Below are positions 36,970 through 46,665 of a stretch of 64,000 nt of DNA, piece after piece; the stretch's first letter is position 1; each line of letters begins with the position of its first letter. Both the position numbers and the translations under genes were made by a program. The DNA comes from Bacillus spongiae. Lineage in GTDB: Bacteria; Bacillota; Bacilli; Bacillales; Bacillaceae_K. The DNA lies in the NCBI RefSeq assembly GCF_037120725.1, contig NZ_JBBAXC010000002.1, positions 281,021 to 345,020 on the forward strand, written 5' to 3'. The notes under the pieces were generated by a model. That model was not told the DNA's origin. It did not search any database and saw only the letters and a program-made list of their open reading frames with translations.

Positions 36970-37387
36970 TAAGCTACTCAGCACAATGTTTTTAATATTA
37001 GTGACGATTACACTAGTTGGAGTGACTGTTCTAATACTCTTGTTGAATAGTAAAGGCGAAGCCGAAGAAATTAATCCGACAATTGATGAAATCCGTGATT
37101 CATCCGTTGATATCTCAGAAATTACGACAAATCTTTACAGTGATGATTTCATCCGTATTTCTTTTAAAATTCAAACAGATAGTAAAAAAGCAAAATCAGA
37201 AGTAGAAAAACGTGATTTCCAAATTCGCAATATTATTATTGAAGAATTGTCTGAAGTTAAGGCTCAAAATTTACGGGGGAAAGCTGGGAAGCAACAATTT
37301 GAATCACTGCTGACTTTAAAATTTAATGAGTTGATACAAGAAGGAAAAGTAGAGAAGGTATATATCACCTCCAGCGTTATTCAATAA
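36956..37387 (+). CDS. fliL: Flagellar basal body-associated protein FliL
   Basis: Single-pass membrane protein (143 aa) near the stator. One N-terminal transmembrane helix (about 8-30), then an extracytoplasmic SPFH-like domain (DFIRISFKIQTDS...FQIRNIIIEELSE). Starts within the end of swrD, using GGTGAGGGAAAGG as ribosome binding site. Gene order swrD-fliL-fliM is standard. Confidence 0.93.
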   Translation: MKPNNKLLSTMFLILVTITLVGVTVLILLLNSKGEAEEINPTIDEIRDSSVDISEITTNLYSDDFIRISFKIQTDSKKAKSEVEKRDFQIRNIIIEELSEVKAQNLRGKAGKQQFESLLTLKFNELIQEGKVEKVYITSSVIQ

Positions 37388-37424
37388 TACATCAATTCCA
37401 TCAAATAAGAGAGGGTGAAGAGGG

Positions 37425-38420
37425 ATGTCAAGTGAAGTGCTATCTCAAAATGAGATTGATGCCCTTTTATCGGCTCTGTCAACGGGTGAAATGAGCGCTG
37501 ATGATTTTAAAGATGAAGATGAAGCGAGAAAAGTAAAGTTATATGACTTTAAACGTGCTCTTCGCTTTTCAAAAGATCAAATAAGAAGTTTAACAAGGCT
37601 TCATGAGAATTTTTCGCGCTTATTAACAACTTATTTTTCAGCACAGCTGCGAACGTATGTACAAATATCCGTTGCATCAGCGGATCAAATTCCTTATGAA
37701 GAATTTATTCGATCTATCCCGAAAATGACGATTTTAAATGTATTTGAAGTTCCTCCATTAGAAGGACGGATTTTATTTGAAGTCAATCCAAACATCGCCT
37801 ATGCAATGATGGATCGTGTCATGGGAGGGCGAGGTTCAAGTGTAAATAAGGTAGAAAATTTAACTGAAATTGAAACGAAGATCATGTCGAATCTTTTTGA
37901 CCAAGCATTTGAAAATTTACGTGAAGCATGGTCAACGATTGCGGATATTGACCCTATATTATCTGATTTTGAAGTGAATCCCCAATTTCTACAAATGGTT
38001 TCTCCTAATGAAACGGTTGTGGTGATTTCTTTAGAAACAATAATTGGAGAGACGAGTGGAATGATAAATATTTGTATTCCTCACGTTGTATTAGAACCTA
38101 TTATACCTAAGCTCTCTGTTCATTATTGGATGCAAACAGAAAAGAAAGAGCGAGAGCCAGTAGAAGTTGAGACATTGGAAAGTCGAATAAAAAAAGCTTA
38201 CGTTCCAGTCATTACCGAGCTAGGTACTTCAGAAATTACCATTGAAGACTTTTTAATGCTTGATACTGGGGACGTCGTTGAACTCAATCAGAAAATCGAT
38301 TTACCACTTGTTATGAAAGTTGGCGAAATCCCTAAATTTACCGTACAACCTGGGAAAGTAAAGAAAAAGATAGCTGTCCAAATTTTAGAAAATTTGAAGG
38401 GGGGAGACAATGATGAGTGA
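37425..38420 (+). CDS. fliM: Flagellar motor switch protein FliM
   Basis: C-ring switch protein (331 aa) that binds CheY-P. N-terminal CheY-binding segment LSQNEIDALLSAL (about 5-17), middle CheC-like domain (MDRVMGGRG, LTEIETKIM) and C-terminal SpoA/FliN-like domain (about 255-325, LDTGDVVELNQKID). Ribosome binding site AGAGGG. Its end overlaps the beginning of fliY. Confidence 0.97.
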   Translation: MSSEVLSQNEIDALLSALSTGEMSADDFKDEDEARKVKLYDFKRALRFSKDQIRSLTRLHENFSRLLTTYFSAQLRTYVQISVASADQIPYEEFIRSIPKMTILNVFEVPPLEGRILFEVNPNIAYAMMDRVMGGRGSSVNKVENLTEIETKIMSNLFDQAFENLREAWSTIADIDPILSDFEVNPQFLQMVSPNETVVVISLETIIGETSGMINICIPHVVLEPIIPKLSVHYWMQTEKKEREPVEVETLESRIKKAYVPVITELGTSEITIEDFLMLDTGDVVELNQKIDLPLVMKVGEIPKFTVQPGKVKKKIAVQILENLKGGDNDE

Positions 38421-39588
38421 TATGCTCTCTCAAGATGAGATTGATGCTCTTCTAAATGGAACGGAAGACAATGAAATGGAAAATCAAGCAATGAATATAG
38501 TAGAAAACTACTTATCTAGTTTTGAACAAGATACTTTAGGAGAAATTGGGAATATATCCTTTGGTAGTTCGGCAACAGCGCTCTCTACGCTCCTTAATCA
38601 AAAAGTGGAAATTACAACACCTACTGTAGCGATTATCGATCATGGAAAATTGAAGGATGAGTTTCCTCATCCATATGTCGCCATACAAGTACAGTATACA
38701 GAAGGGTTTATCGGTTCAAATTTACTTGTCATTAAACAGTCAGATGCAGCCATTATCGCAGATTTAATGCTGGGAGGAGACGGATTAAATCCATCTGATA
38801 ATCTCGGTGAAATTCAATTAAGTGCTGTTCAGGAAGCAATGAACCAAATGATGGGTTCTGCCGCCACGTCGATGTCTACAGTTTTTGCCAAAAAAGTAGA
38901 TATTTCACCTCCCGTAATTGATTTAATGTATGTACCAGAAGGGAGAGGGACAGAAAATATTCCTAATCAAGATTTACTTGTGAAAGTATCTTTCTCGCTT
39001 AAAATTGGTACATTAATAGATTCAAATATTATGCAACTTGTTCCACTAAGTTTCGCTAAAAGCTTAGTCAATGAATTAACAAATAAGGGAAATCAACAAA
39101 CAGTAAACTCGGTAAACAACAATGAAGAAACACCAGAAGAAACTGTTGAGACTTCTCCACCACCTATGGAGACTGGAAAAGGGGCGAAGCAAGAGCCGCA
39201 ATTTGCAACTCAACCTAGAGCTGCAAGTGGACCTCAACATTTTGGAGGGGCAACGAGTGGTGGCAATGTCCAAGTGCAACCAGCTGCGTTCACTTCTTTT
39301 GAAACACCTCAATTACAAGAGCATGAGGTAAATAATTTAAATATGTTGCTTGATATCCCGCTTCAAGTAACGGTTGAATTAGGAAGGACAAAGCGTTCGG
39401 TGAAGGATATATTAGCGCTTTCAGCAGGTTCTATCATTGAGTTAGATAAATTAGCAGGAGAACCGGTTGATATTTTAGTTAATAGCCGACTGATTGCTAA
39501 AGGAGAAGTCGTTGTCATTGATGAAAATTTTGGTGTTCGCATTACCGATATCGTTAGTCAAAGCGAACGTTTAAACCAATTAAAATAG
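38413..39588 (+). CDS. fliY: Flagellar switch/CheY-P phosphatase FliY
   Basis: C-ring protein (391 aa) combining a CheY-P phosphatase with a FliN-like end. N-terminal LSQDEIDALLNG; two CheC-type Glu-Asn active sites (GEIGNISFGSSATALS near 40-55 and SAVQEAMNQMMGSAATSMS near 140-158); a Pro/Gln-rich linker at about 225-290; C-terminal SpoA domain (LDIPLQVTVELGRTKRS) to the end. ATG at 38413 or 38410, both inside fliM; the former has the better spacing to GGGGGGA. Confidence 0.96.
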   Translation: MSDMLSQDEIDALLNGTEDNEMENQAMNIVENYLSSFEQDTLGEIGNISFGSSATALSTLLNQKVEITTPTVAIIDHGKLKDEFPHPYVAIQVQYTEGFIGSNLLVIKQSDAAIIADLMLGGDGLNPSDNLGEIQLSAVQEAMNQMMGSAATSMSTVFAKKVDISPPVIDLMYVPEGRGTENIPNQDLLVKVSFSLKIGTLIDSNIMQLVPLSFAKSLVNELTNKGNQQTVNSVNNNEETPEETVETSPPPMETGKGAKQEPQFATQPRAASGPQHFGGATSGGNVQVQPAAFTSFETPQLQEHEVNNLNMLLDIPLQVTVELGRTKRSVKDILALSAGSIIELDKLAGEPVDILVNSRLIAKGEVVVIDENFGVRITDIVSQSERLNQLK

Positions 39589-39609
39589 AAATAAGCAGGG
39601 GGTTGAAGC

Positions 39610-39972
39610 ATGACAAATCGAATTTTAATTGTTGATGATGCAGCATTTATGAGAATGATGATAAAAGATATTTTAGTAAAAAATGGGTATGAAGTTGTGG
39701 CAGAGGCAGAAAATGGTGCTCAAGCGATAGAAAAATACAAAGAGTTAAAGCCTGATTTAGTAACAATGGATATTACGATGCCAGAAATGGATGGAATCGC
39801 TGCATTGAAAGAAATTAAAAGCTTTGACAGTAGTTCAAGAGTCATTATGTGCTCTGCAATGGGTCAACAAGCAATGGTCATTGATGCTATTCAAGCGGGT
39901 GCTAAAGACTTTATTGTTAAGCCGTTTCAAGCAGACCGCGTATTAGAAGCTATTGCGAAAACACTCGCTTAA
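39610..39972 (+). CDS. cheY: Chemotaxis response regulator CheY
   Basis: Single-domain receiver (120 aa) that, when phosphorylated by CheA, binds FliM and FliY. All key residues are present: acidic pair Asp9/Asp10, phospho-acceptor Asp54 (MDITMPEMDG), Ser/Thr in CSAMGQ and Lys in FIVKPF. Ribosome binding site AGGGGGTTG before the ATG. Position between fliY and fliO is the Bacillus arrangement. Confidence 0.97.
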   Translation: MTNRILIVDDAAFMRMMIKDILVKNGYEVVAEAENGAQAIEKYKELKPDLVTMDITMPEMDGIAALKEIKSFDSSSRVIMCSAMGQQAMVIDAIQAGAKDFIVKPFQADRVLEAIAKTLA

Positions 39973-39998
39973 TAATTCAACAAGAAGGTGCTTAACGG

Positions 39999-40658
39999 TT
40001 GAGAAGTCAAAAGAAATGGATGGTAGTAATAGTCGTTATAATGAGTTTGCTGGGGTGGGGGGAGTCTCACCCCCAAGCTTCTGTCAATCCTTCTGTTGCA
40101 GATTGCGTGAATGCTAGCATGGAAGGTTGTCAAAAAGATAGTGAAGAAATTGATACTGAGAAAACAAATGAACAAATGGTGTCAGCCCCTACTGTCTCAA
40201 TGATGGATTTTATCAAAATGATTGTCGCCTTGCTATTTGTGATCGGTTTAATCTATACATTATTACGGTTTATTAGTCAGCGAAGTCGTTCCTTTCAGCA
40301 AACAAAACTACTACATAATTTAGGCGGAACCTCATTAGGAGGGAACAGATCGGTTCAAGTGGTGAAAGTAGGAAACCGAATCCTAGTTTTGGGAGTAGGG
40401 GAAGATATTCATTTAATTAAAGAAATTGATGAGGCGAAGGAATACGAAGAATTTATTACCTCGTTTGAAAATAATTATGAAAATTTACTTAAAGGTTCGA
40501 ACCCTCTCGTGAGAGGGTGGTCAAAACGAATGAAAGGAAAAAAAGAAACCGACCTTCCGTTTCGTTCACTATTTAAGTCACAGTTAGATGATTTAAAAAA
40601 AGGGAGAAAAAACATGTTTAACGAACTGAAAAAAGAGGAGAATTCACTAGATGAATGA
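39999..40658 (+). CDS. fliO: Flagellar export protein FliO (FliZ)
   Basis: FliO/FliZ-type membrane protein (219 aa) that helps assemble the FliP ring of the export gate. N-terminal signal-like hydrophobic stretch (about 7-22), a soluble segment with two cysteines (DCVNASMEGC), one transmembrane helix (about 70-92) and a cytoplasmic FliO domain (LGGTSLGGNRSVQVVKVGNRILVLGVGEDI region, key Val-Lys-Val-Gly). TTG start with AGAAGGTG 8 bases upstream. Called fliZ in B. subtilis. Confidence 0.92.
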   Translation: MRSQKKWMVVIVVIMSLLGWGESHPQASVNPSVADCVNASMEGCQKDSEEIDTEKTNEQMVSAPTVSMMDFIKMIVALLFVIGLIYTLLRFISQRSRSFQQTKLLHNLGGTSLGGNRSVQVVKVGNRILVLGVGEDIHLIKEIDEAKEYEEFITSFENNYENLLKGSNPLVRGWSKRMKGKKETDLPFRSLFKSQLDDLKKGRKNMFNELKKEENSLDE

Positions 40659-41316
40659 TGTAATGGAATTGTTTAATAATGGGTCTCCTGAAACAGTTTC
40701 TACCTCTGTAAGGCTTCTCCTCTTACTAACGGTACTATCACTTGCTCCAAGTATATTAATATTGATGACTTGTTTTACTCGAATTGTTATTGTTTTGTCG
40801 TTTGTCAGAACAGCCTTAGCGACGCAACAAATGCCGCCAAATCAAGTATTAATTGGGCTATCTTTATTTTTAACCTTTTTTATTATGGCTCCAACGTTAC
40901 AGGAAGTGAACGACAATGCTTTAACACCTTTATTTAATGAAGAAATTACATTAGAAGAAGCTTCAGATCGTGCTACTGTTCCATTTAAAGAATTTATGAG
41001 TAAACATACAAGGCAAAAAGACCTTGAATTATTTTTATCCTATTCTAAATCAGATACCCCTGAATCCGTTCAGGATATTCCTTTAACTTCATTAGTTCCA
41101 GCTTTTGCATTAAGTGAAATAAAAACGGCCTTTCAAATTGGATTTATGATTTTTATTCCTTTTTTAGTAATTGATATGGTCGTTGCGAGTGTACTAATGA
41201 GTATGGGAATGATGATGTTACCACCGGTTATGATCTCTTTGCCTTTTAAGATTTTATTATTTGTTCTTGTAGACGGTTGGTATTTAGTCATTAAATCACT
41301 ATTACAAAGCTTTTAA
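40651..41316 (+). CDS. fliP: Flagellar export gate protein FliP
   Basis: Core protein (221 aa) of the type III export gate. Four transmembrane segments; family signatures MTCFTRIVIVLSFVRTALATQ and PFLVIDMVVASVLMSMGMMM are clear. Unlike many Gram-negative FliPs there is no long cleavable signal peptide. Overlaps fliO by 8 bases. Confidence 0.97.
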   Translation: MNDVMELFNNGSPETVSTSVRLLLLLTVLSLAPSILILMTCFTRIVIVLSFVRTALATQQMPPNQVLIGLSLFLTFFIMAPTLQEVNDNALTPLFNEEITLEEASDRATVPFKEFMSKHTRQKDLELFLSYSKSDTPESVQDIPLTSLVPAFALSEIKTAFQIGFMIFIPFLVIDMVVASVLMSMGMMMLPPVMISLPFKILLFVLVDGWYLVIKSLLQSF

Positions 41317-41330
41317 GTAGGTGAAATTTA

Positions 41331-41600
41331 TTGAATTCAGAAATGGTCATCTCACTCGCAGAACGAGGGGTCTATACAATACTATTGATTTCAGCTCCGT
41401 TACTATTATTAGCCTTAGTTGTAGGTTTAATCGTTAGTATCTTTCAAGCAACAACACAAATTCAAGAACAAACATTAGCATTTATTCCTAAAATAGTAGC
41501 CGTGTTAATCGGTGTTATATTTTTTGGTCCATGGATGTTAACGACGCTTTTATCCTATACAACTGAAATATTTACGAACTTGACTCGTTTTGTAGGGTAA
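41331..41600 (+). CDS. fliQ: Flagellar export gate protein FliQ
   Basis: Small two-helix gate protein (89 aa). Signature LLLALVVGLIVSIFQATTQIQEQTL (key Gln-Ala-Thr-Thr-Gln-Ile-Gln-Glu) and FIPKIVAV are conserved. TTG start at 41331 after GTAGGTGA. Between fliP and fliR as usual. Confidence 0.96.
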   Translation: MNSEMVISLAERGVYTILLISAPLLLLALVVGLIVSIFQATTQIQEQTLAFIPKIVAVLIGVIFFGPWMLTTLLSYTTEIFTNLTRFVG

Positions 41601-41604
41601 TGCC

Positions 41605-42378
41605 ATGGAACAATTAATCCCGATATTTTCAGTCTATCTACTGATTTTTGTTCGACTTTCTGCTTTTTTTGTTACGTTGCCTTTGTTTTCTTATCGTACT
41701 ATTCCTGCTCAACACCGAATTGGTTTTTCGGCTGTCTTGGCATGGATCATGTATTACGTCGTTGCAACGGACCCTATTCCAATAGATGGTTACTATTTTT
41801 TACTAATTATAAAGGAAACCATGGTTGGCTTATTAGTGGGATTTACAGCATATATGATTGTGTCAGCGATACAAATTGCAGGCGGCTTCATTGATTTTCA
41901 AATGGGTTTTGCCATTGCTAATGTTGTCGACCCTCAAACAGGAGCTCAAAGTCCTATCACTGGCCAATATTTGTATACATTTGCTCTCTTGCTTCTTCTT
42001 GCATTAAATGGTCATCACCTTTTATTAGATGGTATTTACTATAGCTATGAGTTTATTCCATTGACCGAAGCTTGGATCCCTTTTAAAAATGAGTCATTGG
42101 TGAATTATATTATCACCGCTTTCAATTCTGTGTTTGTCATCGCTTTTCAAATGGCCGTTCCGATAGTGGGTACTTTATTTTTAGTTGATGTTGCCTTGGG
42201 AATTGTTGCAAGAACTGTTCCTCAATTGAATATTTTTGTTGTCGGATTCCCAATTAAAATAGCGGTAAGTTTTATCGTATTGTTTGTCGTAATGGGTGTC
42301 ATTATGGCTTTAACTAGTCAACTTTTTGAACAGATGTTGCTTACAATGAGAGATGTAATGAAGTTGATGGGGAGTTAA
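41605..42378 (+). CDS. fliR: Flagellar export gate protein FliR
   Basis: Gate protein (257 aa) with about six transmembrane helices, completing the FliP5-FliQ4-FliR1 complex. The segments GGFIDFQMGFAIANVVDPQ and VDVALGIVARTVPQLNIFVVGFP are the family signatures (written here as landmarks; both are intact). Starts 4 bases after fliQ. Confidence 0.96.
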   Translation: MEQLIPIFSVYLLIFVRLSAFFVTLPLFSYRTIPAQHRIGFSAVLAWIMYYVVATDPIPIDGYYFLLIIKETMVGLLVGFTAYMIVSAIQIAGGFIDFQMGFAIANVVDPQTGAQSPITGQYLYTFALLLLLALNGHHLLLDGIYYSYEFIPLTEAWIPFKNESLVNYIITAFNSVFVIAFQMAVPIVGTLFLVDVALGIVARTVPQLNIFVVGFPIKIAVSFIVLFVVMGVIMALTSQLFEQMLLTMRDVMKLMGS

Positions 42379-42383
42379 TTATT

Positions 42384-43466
42384 ATGAAGTATTTATCTTT
42401 AGACTTACAGTTTTTTGCAGGAGAGAAAACTGAAAAAGCAACGCCAAAGAAACGTCAAGAGTCAAGAAAAAAAGGTCAAACAGCCAAAAGTCAAGATGTA
42501 AACACGGCATTTGTATTACTAGCAGTATTTTTATTTTTATTATTTGGGGGAAGCTTTATTGGGAAAATCATCTTCCAGCTATTTCATCATACGTTTGAAG
42601 ATTATATGCTTATTTCCTTATCAGCTAGCACAGTTGAAGCCATTGCAATAGAGGTTTTCCAACAAATGATGCTTTTGTTAGCTCCTGTTATGTTGATTGC
42701 AATGATTTCGGCAATCGTGTCCAATTATTTACAAATAGGCTTTCTTTTTTCAACAGAACCACTTAAACCTAAGTTAGAAAAGATTGACCCAATTAAAGGT
42801 TTTAAACGCATCTTCTCGATGCGAGCAATAGTAGAATTAATTAAATCTATTTTAAAGATTTCTTTTGTAGGAACTATTACATTTATCGTGTTATGGGTGA
42901 GGATAGAGGAAGTATTATCTCTGTCATTTAAAAGTCCGGCTGCATCCGGAAAAACGATTATTAGTTTAACGATACAAATGGGAATCGCTGCTTCTCTATC
43001 ATTATTATTCTTAGCGGTTTTTGATTACTTGTATCAAAAGTACGATTTTGAAAAGAACATTCGAATGTCAAAGCAGGATATTAAAGATGAGTTTAAAAAC
43101 ACAGAGGGAGACCCTCTAATTAAATCGAAAATAAAGCAAAGGCAAAGAGAAATGGCACAACGGAGAATGATGCAAGAAGTGCCACAAGCAGACGTTATTA
43201 TTACAAACCCAACTCATTTTGCTATCGCATTAAAATATGATGAGGAAAAATCAGAAGCTCCAATTGTCATCGCTAAAGGAGTTGATTTTCTCGCTCAAAA
43301 AATAAAGTTGATTGCAAAAGAGCATGATGTCACGATGGTTGAAAATCGCCCTTTAGCACGAGCGTTATATGATACAGCTGATATAGGTGAAAGTATCCCG
43401 GAGGAATTTTTTAAAGCCGTTGCTGAAGTATTAGCGTATGTCTATCGTTTGAAAAACAAGATTTAA
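42384..43466 (+). CDS. flhB: Flagellar export specificity protein FlhB
   Basis: Export-gate protein (360 aa) whose autocleavage switches from hook to filament export. N-terminal LDLQFFAGEKTEKATPKKR, four transmembrane helices (about 30-215), then the cytoplasmic domain with the autocleavage site NPTH (275-278) and the downstream PLARALYDTADIG. The decayed stand-alone copy of this last domain (ylqH) lies at 14.2 kb. Confidence 0.97.
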   Translation: MKYLSLDLQFFAGEKTEKATPKKRQESRKKGQTAKSQDVNTAFVLLAVFLFLLFGGSFIGKIIFQLFHHTFEDYMLISLSASTVEAIAIEVFQQMMLLLAPVMLIAMISAIVSNYLQIGFLFSTEPLKPKLEKIDPIKGFKRIFSMRAIVELIKSILKISFVGTITFIVLWVRIEEVLSLSFKSPAASGKTIISLTIQMGIAASLSLLFLAVFDYLYQKYDFEKNIRMSKQDIKDEFKNTEGDPLIKSKIKQRQREMAQRRMMQEVPQADVIITNPTHFAIALKYDEEKSEAPIVIAKGVDFLAQKIKLIAKEHDVTMVENRPLARALYDTADIGESIPEEFFKAVAEVLAYVYRLKNKI

Positions 43467-43498
43467 ATTTTGAGAGAATTAGTTAGGAGAGAACGTTT

Positions 43499-45538
43499 AT
43501 GGCAGCAAGAGATTTATCAGTTTTAGCGAGTGTAATATTAATAGTAGCAATGCTGATTATTCCGTTCCCACCTTTAATGTTAAGTATATTCATCATTATT
43601 AACATTTCACTCGCTTTATTAGTGTTACTGACAGCGATGAATATGCAAGAACCCTTACAATTCTCTATCTTTCCTTCATTATTGTTATTACTAACGCTGT
43701 TTAGGTTAGGCTTAAATGTGTCTACAACAAGATCAATTCTTAGTCGCGGGGAAGCAGGAGAAGTAGTTGAAACATTTGGTACTTTTGTAGTTGGTGGCAA
43801 TGTACTAGTAGGGTTAGTCGTATTCTTAATCTTAATTATTATTCAATTTATTGTCATTACAAAGGGATCAGAACGTGTTTCAGAAGTAGCAGCAAGGTTT
43901 ACATTAGATGCTATGCCTGGTAAACAAATGAGTATTGATGCTGATTTAAATGCGGGAATGATATCAGAACACGAAGCCAGGAGTAGACGAGAGAAAATTG
44001 GTCGTGAAGCTGATTTTTATGGAGCGATGGATGGTGCTAGTAAGTTTGTCAAAGGGGATGCGATTGCTGGTATCATTATCGTGTTAATAAACCTCATATT
44101 TGGTATGATTATTGGTTCTGCTCAAGAAGGTCTTCCTTTTATAGAAGCAGCGACAAAATATTCACTTCTTACTGTTGGAGATGGTATTGTGAGCCAAATA
44201 CCAGCTCTACTCATCTCAACTGCAACAGGAATTGTGGTCACAAGAGCCGCTTCCGAAGGGAATTTAGGTCAGGATATTACAAAACAGCTCCTTGCTTATC
44301 CAGTAATGCTGTATGTTGCGTCCATTACGATATTTTTGCTCGGTGTTGCTACACCCATTAGTGATTTATTGACGATACCAATCGCAGGCTTACTTGCGCT
44401 TACAGGGTATATAGTTGGAAGAACACCTAAGCAAACGGAAGAGAAAGAAGATGAGGTAGAGCAAGCACAACAGACAGAAGAATTAAAGAACCCAGAAAAT
44501 GTCGTATCATTATTAAATGTTGATCCAATTGAATTCGAATTTGGATATGGGTTAATTCCATTAGCTGATACTAGTCAGGGTGGAGACTTATTAGATCGAA
44601 TTGTCATGATTAGAAGACAATTGGCCATTGAATTAGGACTCGTTATTCCAGTTGTAAGAATTCGAGATAATATTCAATTACAACCGAATGAGTACAGATT
44701 GAAAATAAAAGGGAATGAAATGGCTCGTGGAGAGCTGTTGTTAGACCATTATTTAGCGATGAGCCCTAGCAGTGAAGAGGATAGTATCGAAGGAATTGAT
44801 ACAGTTGAACCTTCATTTGGATTGCCGGCAAAATGGATAGTGGAAGATGTAAAGGAACAAGCAGAAATTATGGGCTATACGGTTGTAGACCCCCCTTCGG
44901 TTGTATCGACCCATATTACTGAGCTTATAAAAGCGAATGCACATGAGCTATTAGGCCGTCAGGAAACGAAACAGTTAGTGGATCATATAAAAGAATCTTA
45001 TCCAATTTTAGTTGAGGAGGTAACGCCAACTCCTTTATCCATTGGTGAAGTTCAAAAAGTACTATCGAAGCTGTTAAAAGAGAATGTGAGTATAAGAAAT
45101 TTACCGATTATATTTGAGACATTAGCAGATTTTAGTAAATTATCCTCTGATACGGATTTGTTAACTGAGTATGTTAGGCAGTCACTTGCTAGACAAATTA
45201 CTGCCCAGTATATTGATGGAGATAGTTCTTCTATAAAGGTCATTACATTATCAGGGGCTGTTGAGAAAATAATTGCTGATGGAATTCAACAAGCTGAGCA
45301 TGGAAACTATTTATCTTTAGATCCAAATGATTCTCAAAAAATACTCGAGGCGTTAGCTCAACAAGTGGAACAATTATCTTTAATTGAGCAATCACCAATT
45401 GTGTTGAGTTCTCCAGCGGTACGGATGTATGTTAGGCAGTTAGCAGAAAGGTACTTTCCACAATTGCCAATTTTGTCATTCAATGAGCTCGAATCAAATG
45501 TGGAAGTTCAAAGTTTAGGGGTGGTGAAGGTTGAATGA
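43499..45538 (+). CDS. flhA: Flagellar export gate protein FlhA
   Basis: Largest gate component (679 aa). Eight transmembrane helices in the first about 310 residues, including the FHIPEP-family block RFTLDAMPGKQMSIDADLNAG with conserved charged residues, then a cytoplasmic ring domain (about 330-679) that docks chaperone-substrate complexes. Ribosome binding site TTAGGAGAG. The end overlaps the flhF start by four bases. Confidence 0.97.
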   Translation: MAARDLSVLASVILIVAMLIIPFPPLMLSIFIIINISLALLVLLTAMNMQEPLQFSIFPSLLLLLTLFRLGLNVSTTRSILSRGEAGEVVETFGTFVVGGNVLVGLVVFLILIIIQFIVITKGSERVSEVAARFTLDAMPGKQMSIDADLNAGMISEHEARSRREKIGREADFYGAMDGASKFVKGDAIAGIIIVLINLIFGMIIGSAQEGLPFIEAATKYSLLTVGDGIVSQIPALLISTATGIVVTRAASEGNLGQDITKQLLAYPVMLYVASITIFLLGVATPISDLLTIPIAGLLALTGYIVGRTPKQTEEKEDEVEQAQQTEELKNPENVVSLLNVDPIEFEFGYGLIPLADTSQGGDLLDRIVMIRRQLAIELGLVIPVVRIRDNIQLQPNEYRLKIKGNEMARGELLLDHYLAMSPSSEEDSIEGIDTVEPSFGLPAKWIVEDVKEQAEIMGYTVVDPPSVVSTHITELIKANAHELLGRQETKQLVDHIKESYPILVEEVTPTPLSIGEVQKVLSKLLKENVSIRNLPIIFETLADFSKLSSDTDLLTEYVRQSLARQITAQYIDGDSSSIKVITLSGAVEKIIADGIQQAEHGNYLSLDPNDSQKILEALAQQVEQLSLIEQSPIVLSSPAVRMYVRQLAERYFPQLPILSFNELESNVEVQSLGVVKVE

Positions 45539-46665
45539 AAGTAACGAAGATTATAGCACCGACAATGCCAGAAGCCATGAAAAAAATACGGAAGAACCTT
45601 GGAGAAAATGCGGTTATTATTAACTCAAAAGTTACCTATTCAGGTGGCTTTTTCGGCATGTTTAAGAAGAGGAATATTGAAGTTATCGCAGGTTTAGACC
45701 AAGATGTAGAAAAAGGTAGACTCGAAGCTAGACGTAAGCAAGAGGGATTTGAACAGCAGACCATTCATTTTCACCAAGAAAAAGAAGAACTTAAAAACGG
45801 ACTAGAAATACAAAAAGATCTTATTGAATTAAAAAGTATGATTGAACATTTGTCTAAGTCAAAAATGAGCACGCCGTACCCACAAGAAATTCAACAATTG
45901 AATGAATCCTTAGTAGCACAAGGTCTTGCTGAAGAACATCTGTACGAACTAATTGATTATTTACTAGAAAAAGATAGTACAAAGCGATTGGGCAATGAAC
46001 AGCAAGTGAAGCAATGGACAAAAGAGTGGTTAGTAGAGCAATTAAAACCATATCAGTATGGTGGAATCGACTATAACAAGAAATACGTAAATGTGGTAGG
46101 GCCAACTGGTGTTGGGAAAACAACAACGTTAGCAAAAATAGCGGCTCAATCTGTTCTTACCTACAACAAAAAGGTTGCCTTTATTACGACTGATACTTAT
46201 CGAATAGCTGCAATTGAACAATTAAAAACATACGCCGAGCTACTAAAGGCTCCTATTGAAGTAGTTTATAACCGTTCAGACTTTCAATTGGCCATTGATA
46301 AATTTAAAGAAGTTGACACTATCTTTATCGACACTGCTGGGAGAAATTATCATGAAATACACTTTGTTGAAGACTTACCGAATATAATTGACTTTTCAAA
46401 TGAAATGGAAACATTACTCGTATTATCTTTAACGGCAAAAGAGACGGATTTAGTGAAAATGATTGATAATTTTGCAAAGATACATTTTCAGAAATTTATT
46501 TTTACAAAAATAGATGAAACGTCCTCATATGGCACGGCCTTTAATTTAATTAAAAAATACAAAAAAGGTGCTGCTTATTTAACGAACGGGCAAGATGTAC
46601 CTGAAGATATTCTCGAGGCAAGTGAAAAAAATATAGCAGAATTAATTCTTAGAGGAACTCTATAA
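45535..46665 (+). CDS. flhF: Flagellar GTPase FlhF
   Basis: SRP-type GTPase (376 aa) placing flagella. B domain (about 1-110), then N and G domains: P-loop [10 protein letters not shown] with Lys195, ITTDTYRIAAIEQL, IDTAGRNYHE and FTKIDETSSYG. All GTPase motifs are intact, in contrast to the partner FlhG just downstream, whose P-loop is altered. Overlaps flhA and flhG (ATGA, TAATG). Confidence 0.97.
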   Translation: MKVTKIIAPTMPEAMKKIRKNLGENAVIINSKVTYSGGFFGMFKKRNIEVIAGLDQDVEKGRLEARRKQEGFEQQTIHFHQEKEELKNGLEIQKDLIELKSMIEHLSKSKMSTPYPQEIQQLNESLVAQGLAEEHLYELIDYLLEKDSTKRLGNEQQVKQWTKEWLVEQLKPYQYGGIDYNKKYVNVVGPTGVGKTTTLAKIAAQSVLTYNKKVAFITTDTYRIAAIEQLKTYAELLKAPIEVVYNRSDFQLAIDKFKEVDTIFIDTAGRNYHEIHFVEDLPNIIDFSNEMETLLVLSLTAKETDLVKMIDNFAKIHFQKFIFTKIDETSSYGTAFNLIKKYKKGAAYLTNGQDVPEDILEASEKNIAELILRGTL

